Origin: Nitrospirota bacterium | GTDB taxonomy: Bacteria > Nitrospirota > Nitrospiria > Nitrospirales > UBA8639 | Direction: 5' to 3' | DNA: 5,157 nucleotides | Assembly: GCA_020355985.1 (NCBI GenBank) | Contig: CP070628.1 | Coordinates: 621,387-626,543, forward strand | In this document: positions 1-4,418 of the stretch, one piece after another | Numbering within the stretch: the stretch's first letter is position 1 | Layout of the letters: each line of letters opens with the position of its first letter | The notes under the pieces: model-generated | What the model was told of the DNA's origin: nothing | What the model saw: the letters and a program-made list of their open reading frames with translations, nothing else | Databases searched by the model: none | Position numbers and translations under genes: made by a program

Positions 1-761
1 CCAATGATGATGACTGCGATAGCCCAGAAATATTTGAGGACGGGTCGCCTTTTTTGGGTGGGAAGAGTTGATGCTGTCGGAACAGGGCGATGGAGCCACT
101 CGCCGGCAAACCAGGCTAATCCGCCTGCCAAGGCGAGTGCGCCCATGACATAATGGTGGGTTTGTATTTGATGGGCAGCTGGATGCGGACCATGCATATG
201 CAGAAACAGCATGCCACCGCCAATGAACGCAAAGCCTGGCAGCAGCGCGCTCCAAACCCAATGCCCTAGCTTTCCCGCTCGCCGCAACCATTCTACCGCC
301 CCCACGCCAAGCGCCAAGACACCAAATATTTTGTGTTGCAGCATTTCGGGATCTTTGCCGGAAAGTGTTTCAGCCAACGTCCACGAGCCAATGGGCCAGG
401 TTTCATGATCGCTCCAGATCAATAGAAAGATTCCTGAGCCTCCCAGCGCTACCGGCAGCAACCATCGAGACCAGGCCAAGGCGGTCCACCCCATCGCCGT
501 ACGTAATTCAGTAAGCCCCACCAAAATGACCGCCAAGCCAGCCAACGCATGATTAAACTCTGAATACGCGATCCCTTCAGCTGATCCCTCCCATTGGCCC
601 GAGGCAATCGAATGGTTATGTTCGCCTTGATGAAACAGCATATCCATGTCGGCTAAGCCCATGGTCGATGGGACAAGTACGATGAATGCCAATATTGCTA
701 GTCTCGCCCATTTACCTTGGCCGTAATTGTCACCCGGCACCCAACGCGCCAGATGTTTCAT
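1..761 (-). CDS. CopD C-terminal-like polytopic membrane protein, 3' end cut by the window
   Basis: This reading frame stays open from an ATG at 761 to the window edge, giving 253 codons with the C-terminus missing. A GAGGA ribosome binding site lies about 9 nt upstream of the ATG. Residues 20-36 form a signal anchor or signal peptide, followed by a short His-bearing stretch (His44, 48, 50). Hydrophobic segments follow at roughly 68-84, 99-116, 142-160, 168-188 and 203-220, with another starting near 243. Landmarks are SEFNHALAG (67-75), SDHETWPIG (117-125), LQHKIFG (141-147) and a GGG...HMHG run (181-191). These resemble the membrane domain found at the C-terminus of CopD-family copper resistance proteins, so a role in copper or other metal handling at the inner membrane is inferred. 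The match is from memory of the family and no search was run. It starts 28 bp after the PagL-like gene stops, so the two are probably co-transcribed. Confidence 0.75.
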   Translation of the reverse strand, partial: MKHLARWVPGDNYGQGKWARLAILAFIVLVPSTMGLADMDMLFHQGEHNHSIASGQWEGSAEGIAYSEFNHALAGLAVILVGLTELRTAMGWTALAWSRWLLPVALGGSGIFLLIWSDHETWPIGSWTLAETLSGKDPEMLQHKIFGVLALGVGAVEWLRRAGKLGHWVWSALLPGFAFIGGGMLFLHMHGPHPAAHQIQTHHYVMGALALAGGLAWFAGEWLHRPVPTASTLPTQKRRPVLKYFWAIAVIII

Positions 762-789
762 AATTCGGTTCCTCACGGGTGCACATAAT

Positions 790-1416
790 TTAGGGGGAAA
801 AGAACGACACACCCAGATTAAACAACCAGGCATTCAACCCAGTATTCCGTTCACCGATATTAGCGTTGGAAATGTGATGCAAACGAATGCCCGCCGTGAT
901 TGCCCAATTCTCTGACACAAAATACGACACACCTGGCCCGGTTTGCAGAATAAAATTAAACTGCGTACTTTGTTCGGGAATACGCGGCGCGAGATCCGTC
1001 CACAACATACCTGCACCTGCATCCCAAAACGGCATCCATCGGCCAAACGACAGAAAATTGTATTTCACTACCAAAGACCCGCCAAAGGCGGAGGCGCTAA
1101 AGGGTTCATAATAATGCGCGGCCATAGGCTCAATAAGCACTTCCAGGTTCCCCGCCACCAAACCGCTGCCAAGTTCATCTGTTAAGACCAGCCCCAACTG
1201 CGGCAAAACATAGATTGCTTTGCGGTTTGTCGAGGGAGCATTCTGGAACAGATCATTCCCTTTCCAATAGCCCCCCAACAAGCCATATTCAAGCGTGCCT
1301 TTGGTCACCCGGTTGCGGACATCGAACTCGCCGCCCCAGGCGAAGCCGACAAGAAGGATGAAAAAGATTAGCCCCGTCAATCCACCCACCTGGTGTTTTA
1401 TTTGTAATCTCGTCAT
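790..1416 (-). CDS. PagL-like / acyloxyacyl hydrolase family outer-membrane protein
   Basis: This 208-residue protein has a hydrophobic N-terminal segment (about 12-28, ending Ala-Trp-Gly-Gly) that reads as a signal peptide. The rest alternates short aromatic-rich strands and ends in Phe-Phe-Ser-Pro, typical of a small outer-membrane beta-barrel. The region 180-195 (HHISNANIGERNTGLN) matches the PagL active-site segment. His181 and Ser183 correspond to the catalytic His126 and Ser128 of Pseudomonas PagL, and Asn184 and Asn191 to its conserved Asn129 and Asn136. The position of catalytic Glu140 is Asn195 here. PagL removes the 3-O acyl chain of lipid A. Whether this member does so is uncertain given the substitution, although I recall Asn there in other proteins annotated as acyloxyacyl hydrolase. 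The ATG start is supported by an AAGGA element 9 nt upstream. It is the first gene of a likely two-gene unit with the CopD-like gene. Confidence 0.82.
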   Translation of the reverse strand: MTRLQIKHQVGGLTGLIFFILLVGFAWGGEFDVRNRVTKGTLEYGLLGGYWKGNDLFQNAPSTNRKAIYVLPQLGLVLTDELGSGLVAGNLEVLIEPMAAHYYEPFSASAFGGSLVVKYNFLSFGRWMPFWDAGAGMLWTDLAPRIPEQSTQFNFILQTGPGVSYFVSENWAITAGIRLHHISNANIGERNTGLNAWLFNLGVSFFSP

Positions 1417-1449
1417 TAATCAGCTTCCTTCTCTCGGTCCTAACGAATT

Positions 1450-1487
1450 CCTACATTTTTTAGGCATTCCTCAATGAATGATGTAGG
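1450..1487 (-). promoter_or_regulatory. Bulged inverted repeat in the leader of the PagL-like gene
   Basis: The outer arms CCTACAT (1450-1456) and ATGTAGG (1481-1487) pair perfectly. Directly inside, CATTC (1465-1469) pairs with GAATG (1476-1480) around a 6-nt loop. The result is a 12-bp stem with one 8-nt bulge, located 34-71 nt upstream of the ATG at 1416. It is not followed by a T-run in either direction, so it does not look like a terminator. An operator or a structured 5' leader is possible. Function is unknown. Confidence 0.35.
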
Positions 1488-1590
1488 GGCAATCTTTTCA
1501 ACAGCTTGAGAACTCAATATGTCTTTCTATTAAAAACGCGCAGCAATTTCGCATAAAAGGCAGAAACATTTCAATGAATTTTCTCCACAC

Positions 1591-1614
1591 ATTGTTTACA
1601 ATAAGGTACACCTT
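1591..1614 (+). repeat. Two abutting 12-bp inverted repeats upstream of the small ORF
   Basis: ATTGT-TT-ACAAT (1591-1602) is followed without a gap by AAGGT-AC-ACCTT (1603-1614). Each has 5-bp arms and a 2-bp centre. The right half of the first contains TACAAT (1597-1602), a 5/6 match to a -10 box, but only a poor -35 lies at the right distance (ATGAAT, 1574-1579). The pair ends 12 nt before the start at 1627, so it could be an operator overlapping a promoter. This is inferred from position and symmetry only. Confidence 0.3.
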
Positions 1615-1626
1615 TGAAGATGACTC

Positions 1627-1848
1627 ATGAAAACCACAATTTTTGCCTCCTCACCAGTCCCTACCAAAACCATCAAGCAAGGTTCCCTCCAACGTCTGTC
1701 CTTAGCCGTTAAGAAGTTAGACCAGCTCATCAATCGCGCCAACCAACTTGGGAAACTGCCCCTTCAAGTGTTTAGCAAGGACAAGATAGAAAAACCTATT
1801 CCCTTGTCCGAAACCAATCCAAACCAATCCGCTTCTTCTGATTCTTAA
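1627..1848 (+). CDS. Small hypothetical protein, family not recognised
   Basis: This is a 73-residue ORF from an ATG at 1627, with a weak GAAGA ribosome binding site (1616-1620) 6 nt upstream. I do not recognise the family. There is no signal peptide or membrane segment. Residues about 18-44 could form a basic amphipathic helix (regularly spaced Leu/Ile/Val with Lys/Arg), and the last 15 residues are polar, rich in Ser, Asn and Pro, and likely disordered. Many codons end in C or T, as in the neighbouring genes, which favours real coding. A perfect 10-bp tandem duplication sits near the 3' end (1811-1830). The ORF stands alone between the divergent PagL-like gene and the convergent tRNA-His. 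It could be a lineage-specific small protein or a chance ORF. Confidence 0.45.
   Translation: MKTTIFASSPVPTKTIKQGSLQRLSLAVKKLDQLINRANQLGKLPLQVFSKDKIEKPIPLSETNPNQSASSDS
1811..1830 (+). repeat. Perfect 10-bp tandem duplication inside the small ORF
   Basis: The unit AAACCAATCC occurs twice without a gap. Because 10 is not a multiple of 3, the copies are read in different frames and add Asn/Pro/Gln/Ser residues to the tail. Gain or loss of one copy would shift the frame about 20 nt before the stop, so only the extreme C-terminus would change. Confidence 0.8.
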
Positions 1849-1865
1849 ATGAGGAATCGTACAAG

Positions 1866-1911
1866 CCAAAATTTGTGAGGGAAACGCGCAGGGTCTCTGC
1901 CGTCATTTTGG
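1866..1911. repeat. Inverted repeat between the small ORF and tRNA-His
   Basis: The arms CCAAAAT (1866-1872) and ATTTTGG (1905-1911) enclose a smaller hairpin, GCAG/CTGC (1888-1891 and 1897-1900), with a 5-nt loop. The structure fills the gap between two convergent transcripts, where terminators are expected. Neither strand has a T-run after the stem, so it does not meet the usual picture of an intrinsic terminator. Confidence 0.25.
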
Positions 1912-1917
1912 GAGAAA

Positions 1918-1995
1918 TGGGGTGAGTGACGTGTTTCGAACCCGCGACCTCCGGAACCACAATCCGGCGCTCTAACCAGCTGAGCTACACCCACC
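1918..1995 (-). tRNA. tRNA-His (anticodon GTG), with encoded G-1 and CCA
   Basis: A full cloverleaf can be drawn on the minus strand. The acceptor stem GTGGGTG pairs with CACTCAC, with one G-U wobble. The D-stem is GCTC/GAGC. The anticodon stem CCGGA/TCCGG carries the loop TTGTGGT, with GTG at positions 34-36. The variable region has 5 nt and the T-loop is TTCGAAA. The base before the acceptor stem (1995) gives G-1 opposite discriminator C73, the identity element of histidine tRNA, and CCA is encoded at 1918-1920. The T-stem GCGGG/CACGT contains a 52 G-A 62 mismatch and a 49 G-U 65 wobble, which is unusual. No other tRNA lies next to it. Confidence 0.97.
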
Positions 1996-2027
1996 ACGAA
2001 GACATGTGATCTGGTTGAAGGGACCAA

Positions 2028-2056
2028 ATCTTATCAGAGGACTTGAAGGCCTGCAA
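2028..2056 (-). promoter_or_regulatory. Candidate sigma-70-type promoter for tRNA-His
   Basis: On the minus strand, TTGCAG (2051-2056) and TAAGAT (2028-2033) are separated by 17 nt. They match the consensus boxes at 3/6 and 4/6. Transcription would start about 25-30 nt before the mature tRNA 5' end, a sensible leader for RNase P. The spacing and position are good but the boxes are only moderate. Confidence 0.4.
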
Positions 2057-2098
2057 GCATTCGGAACGCGAGATTTTAGCTATGCGCACTCGCATTAC

Positions 2099-2117
2099 CT
2101 CCTTGTTCAAAAAGGAG
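2099..2117 (+). repeat. Short hairpin upstream of rpsT
   Basis: CTCCTT (2099-2104) pairs with AAGGAG (2112-2117) around a 7-nt loop. The left arm with its flank reads ACCTCCTT, the same as the anti-Shine-Dalgarno tail of 16S rRNA. It lies about 110 nt before the rpsT start and upstream of the best rpsT promoter candidate, so it may not be transcribed with rpsT. No function is assigned. Confidence 0.3.
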
Positions 2118-2167
2118 AAAACGAAGTTAGTCTTCATCATTGCTCCTATTTTGGTAGGATTGTTCAG

Positions 2168-2197
2168 TTGACCGAATTTGAAAAGCTGTGGTAAGAA
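2168..2197 (+). promoter_or_regulatory. Candidate promoter for rpsT
   Basis: TTGACC (2168-2173) is a 5/6 match to a -35 box. TAAGAA (2192-2197), a weak -10 box (3/6), follows after an 18-nt spacer. A start near 2204 would leave a leader of about 20 nt that includes the GGAGGA ribosome binding site. Confidence 0.35.
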
Positions 2198-2224
2198 GTA
2201 GACTTATTCTTTTTGGAGGACTTC

Positions 2225-2488
2225 ATGGCCAATCGTCATCAATCAGCAATAAAAGCTGCTCGGCAATCTCTAACCCGGCAAGAACGCAACCGATCTGTTT
2301 TACGCCGCGTTAAAACCTTTATGAAAAAGGTCCATAGCTCCATAAAGGACAAAGATGCCAATTCGGCAAAAACCTCCCTACAAGAAGCCACTTCTGAACT
2401 ACACAAGGCTGTAACCAAAGGTACGCTTCATCGGAACACGGCTTCGCGGTGGATTTCCCGTCTTGCTACCCGCGTCAATTCTGTGTAG
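2225..2488 (+). CDS. rpsT: 30S ribosomal protein S20
   Basis: This encodes an 87-residue basic protein of normal S20 length. S20 is a helical bundle that binds 16S rRNA and helps assemble the small subunit. The N-terminus MANRHQSAIKAARQS, the central Arg/Lys-rich helix (RNRSVLRRVKTFMKKV) and the C-terminal segment HRNTASRWISRLATRVN are characteristic of the family. The ATG at 2225 is chosen because a strong GGAGGA (2215-2220) sits 4 nt before it. An in-frame TTG at 2213 would overlap that site and add residues not typical of the family. The gene is transcribed alone and converges on holA, with 66 bp between the two stop codons. S20 represses its own translation in E. coli, but nothing here demonstrates that. 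Confidence 0.97.
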   Translation: MANRHQSAIKAARQSLTRQERNRSVLRRVKTFMKKVHSSIKDKDANSAKTSLQEATSELHKAVTKGTLHRNTASRWISRLATRVNSV

Positions 2489-2493
2489 ACACC

Positions 2494-2556
2494 AGCGCCT
2501 CCAAGGTTATCTTCCTTTCTATCTCTCTCATACCTTTTGAGTTGGGTGCTTTTTCT
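2494..2556 (+). terminator. Possible intrinsic terminator of rpsT
   Basis: AGCGCC (2494-2499) and CAA (2502-2504) can pair with GGTGCT (2545-2550) and TTG (2542-2544). This gives a 9-bp stem with a 2-nt bulge, directly followed by a T-rich run (2550-2556). A smaller CTCA/TGAG hairpin (2527-2530, 2538-2541) abuts the closing arm. The large loop (37 nt) makes this a weak call. The T-run overlaps the holA stop codon. Confidence 0.3.
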
Positions 2557-3610
2557 ATCGGGTAGATTGGAACTGCATACCTTGGCAGAGTTGAATCACT
2601 AAGTCATTTAATATCGATTTCGGTTGCGATGCTCGCCCACCTTTGAGGGCTGAATCGGCCTGAGCAAACGCGGTCCATGCTTGACGAAGATGCGGTTCTT
2701 GCCACCGTTGTACTTGTTGCATAAACTCACGGGCACGAAATGGTGGAATGCCCGCCTGCCGAGCCGCTTGCCCTTGATCCTTTCCTTCCCGTAACAAGGC
2801 ATGCGCCTTCCAAATACGCCGCATTTGCCACAAAAACGCGCCCAACATTCGCAACGGCGCTTCCCCCGTTTCCAAATTTTTCGCCACAATGTCCAACGCG
2901 CGCGCATGATCTCCTCTGGCAACGGCTTCAGACCAATCAAACACTGAAATCCCAGGAAGCTTTCCTCGAACCAATTCGACGTCCTGTACCCGCACACGTT
3001 GCCCTTCCGACATATACGCCGACAATTTTTCCAATTCACGCATGACCGAATATAAACCTTCATTGGCCTGATCACTCAACATCTCCAAGGCCTGTGCTTC
3101 TAGCAGTAACCCGATGTCACGTGCTTGCTGGTTAACCCACCCTGCGCGCTGATTTTCAAACAGTGGCCCACAGTCCACAACCACGGCCTGTTTTTTCAAG
3201 GCCTGTACCCATTTGGTACGCCCATCTAACTTGGGCGCGGCGAAAACTAGGGTTGTTGCGTCATTCGGGTTTTGGAAATAGGGGATGAGCAATTCGCCAT
3301 CTTTGGCGGATAATTTCTCTGCCCATTTCACAAACAGTCGACGCCGTGAAGAGAAAAATGAGATTTCTTGAGCAAGCCCGAGAATCTCAGAAGCATCAGT
3401 TTCATCTCCATAAACTACATCGACAGTGAACACAGCCGAGACATTCTCCGTCGAGGGTTCATTACCTTTCCCAAAATCTGAACGACTTTGCTCAGCATCA
3501 TGAATAATCCTAAGCGCCTGGTCACGGAAATAGGGCTCTTCCCCTATAACTAAATACAGAGGAACAAGCCCTTGTCGTATGATCTGATTTTGGAGTTCAT
3601 GAACTTTCAT
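2555..3610 (-). CDS. holA: DNA polymerase III subunit delta
   Basis: This is the delta subunit (the wrench) of the clamp loader, which opens the beta sliding clamp for replication. The protein has 351 residues from the ATG at 3610, close to the E. coli delta length. The N-terminal AAA+-like domain begins LYLVIGEEPYF (18-28), a typical delta start with no functional P-loop. QEISFF (81-86) aligns with the E. coli clamp-binding segment QAMSLF. The sensor and lid region follows, then the C-terminal collar domain (FDWSEAVARGDHARAL, about 224-239, to the end). A TTG directly after the lptE stop would add 14 residues, but it has no ribosome binding site and the family normally begins at the MKV-like start. 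A GGAG lies 9 nt before the ATG. It is the last gene of the leuS-lptE-holA unit, 42 bp after lptE. Confidence 0.95.
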   Translation of the reverse strand: MKVHELQNQIIRQGLVPLYLVIGEEPYFRDQALRIIHDAEQSRSDFGKGNEPSTENVSAVFTVDVVYGDETDASEILGLAQEISFFSSRRRLFVKWAEKLSAKDGELLIPYFQNPNDATTLVFAAPKLDGRTKWVQALKKQAVVVDCGPLFENQRAGWVNQQARDIGLLLEAQALEMLSDQANEGLYSVMRELEKLSAYMSEGQRVRVQDVELVRGKLPGISVFDWSEAVARGDHARALDIVAKNLETGEAPLRMLGAFLWQMRRIWKAHALLREGKDQGQAARQAGIPPFRAREFMQQVQRWQEPHLRQAWTAFAQADSALKGGRASQPKSILNDLVIQLCQGMQFQSTR

Positions 3611-3652
3611 CTCATCAAACTCCGCGGCGAACGGGGAATCCTGACAGGACAA

Positions 3653-4411
3653 TCAATAAGGTTGAGCACTCGTAGGCAACACTTCATTGGAAAGCTCCAA
3701 GGTCTCAGAAGATTTGGCGCCTTTTAATAAAGTTGCCGAATCGCTCATCGATTTCTCTTTCTCCTCTTTCTCCTCTTTATCCTCTTTATCCTCTTTCTCC
3801 TCTTTCTGGAACTTACCGTTTTCCCGAGCAATTAAAAAACTATCTGCCAAATCTAATGCGACCAGTATACCCGCCTGTTCAATCGCACGATCTTGCAGAA
3901 CTTGATTAAATTGCAAACCCGTCTCGGCATCACCGGTTGATGTGGCTCCCACATAATATTCCGCGGTGCCGGTGGCGGCTTGAGACCAGCGGACTTTCCC
4001 CGTTTTACGGTCCTTGACTTTTACAGACACACGAACTTGAACGCGACTTGCTTGCGTTTGAGTTTCAGAAAACGCTAAGGAAGGAAACGACACTGAAAGA
4101 ATAGCCCCATCCAAGATATAATCGGCATAAAGTTCGTCTTCAACAATTTCCGCCCCTCCCCCCGACCTAAAAGTCCGACGGAGATAACCTGTATACTTGA
4201 ATTCTATAGCTGGTTGAAATGAGTTATTCTTAAGCCTGTGAATCGCCAAGCGTACCGGCGGATCTTGCACAGTACGATCAGCACTGCCACCAATCACTGG
4301 ACCTGCCCCCTCGACTCCAAATTGATATCCACATCCCGCGCTTGTCACACATAGCACAAACGCGCACACCCACATCAGGAACAGACACCGAAAAGAAGGA
4401 CCATTCGGCAT
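3653..4411 (-). CDS. lptE: LPS-assembly lipoprotein LptE
   Basis: LptE plugs the LptD barrel and helps insert lipopolysaccharide into the outer membrane. From the ATG at 4411 the protein has 252 residues, longer than many LptE proteins. Residues 1-26 are a lipoprotein signal with Arg8 and a hydrophobic core, ending Thr-Ser-Ala-Gly before Cys27; the -3 position is Ser rather than the usual Leu. The sequence then continues GYQF, followed by the LptE fold: IHRLKNNSFQP (57-67), ADYILDG (96-102), a strand-rich part ending KTGKVRWSQ (126-134), and AEYYVG (140-145). Residues 193-210 are a Lys/Glu/Asp tract coded by 9-bp repeats, followed by a Ser-rich tail of about 42 residues outside the core fold. 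A TTG at 4429 would add 6 residues and overlap leuS by 11 bp. With the ATG, the gap to leuS is 7 bp. Confidence 0.92.
   Translation of the reverse strand: MPNGPSFRCLFLMWVCAFVLCVTSAGCGYQFGVEGAGPVIGGSADRTVQDPPVRLAIHRLKNNSFQPAIEFKYTGYLRRTFRSGGGAEIVEDELYADYILDGAILSVSFPSLAFSETQTQASRVQVRVSVKVKDRKTGKVRWSQAATGTAEYYVGATSTGDAETGLQFNQVLQDRAIEQAGILVALDLADSFLIARENGKFQKEEKEDKEDKEEKEEKEKSMSDSATLLKGAKSSETLELSNEVLPTSAQPY
3752..3805 (-). repeat. 9-bp tandem repeat coding a KEE/KED tract in lptE
   Basis: Five nearly identical 9-bp units (plus-strand form MTCCTCTTT, where M is C or A) run from 3761 to 3805. A degenerate sixth occupies 3752-3760. On the coding strand each reads Lys-Glu-Glu, Lys-Glu-Asp or Lys-Glu-Lys. 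The unit is a multiple of 3, so changes in copy number by slippage would keep the frame and only change the length of the charged tract. Confidence 0.9.
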
Positions 4412-4418
4412 GTTCTGC

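Noticed and set aside
211..408. Plus-strand 65-codon ORF opposite the CopD-like gene
   Set aside because: It is Pro/Ser-rich antisense sequence. The minus-strand frame runs the full stretch with membrane segments and a good ribosome binding site.
887..1185. Plus-strand ORFs opposite the PagL-like gene
   Set aside because: They are antisense to a gene with a convincing signal peptide and active-site motif, and their products are low-plausibility Arg/Pro/Cys-rich peptides.
1866..1911. Intrinsic terminator for the small ORF or tRNA-His
   Set aside because: Inverted arms are present, but there is no T-run on either strand and the stem is interrupted, so it is recorded only as an inverted repeat.
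1845..2027. Minus-strand 60-codon ORF
   Set aside because: It reads straight through the tRNA-His gene, a common artefact that yields peptides such as GVAQLVRAPDCGSGGRGFETR.
2006..2194. Plus-strand 62-codon ORF upstream of rpsT
   Set aside because: It starts with GTG and has no ribosome binding site. It overlaps the candidate tRNA-His promoter and the candidate rpsT promoter, and its product has no recognisable features.
2608..3075. Minus-strand 155-codon ORF inside holA
   Set aside because: It is an alternative frame of holA, with a Trp/Cys/Arg-rich composition and no ribosome binding site. The holA frame is intact and well matched to its family.
3611..3652. 14-residue N-terminal extension of HolA from a TTG at 3652
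   Set aside because: There is no ribosome binding site before the TTG, and the delta family normally begins near the MKVHEL-type start. The ATG at 3610 was preferred.
3687..3905. Plus-strand ORF with a Ser/Phe/Leu repeat
   Set aside because: It is the antisense shadow of the lptE 9-bp repeat. The opposite strand codes a clear LptE.
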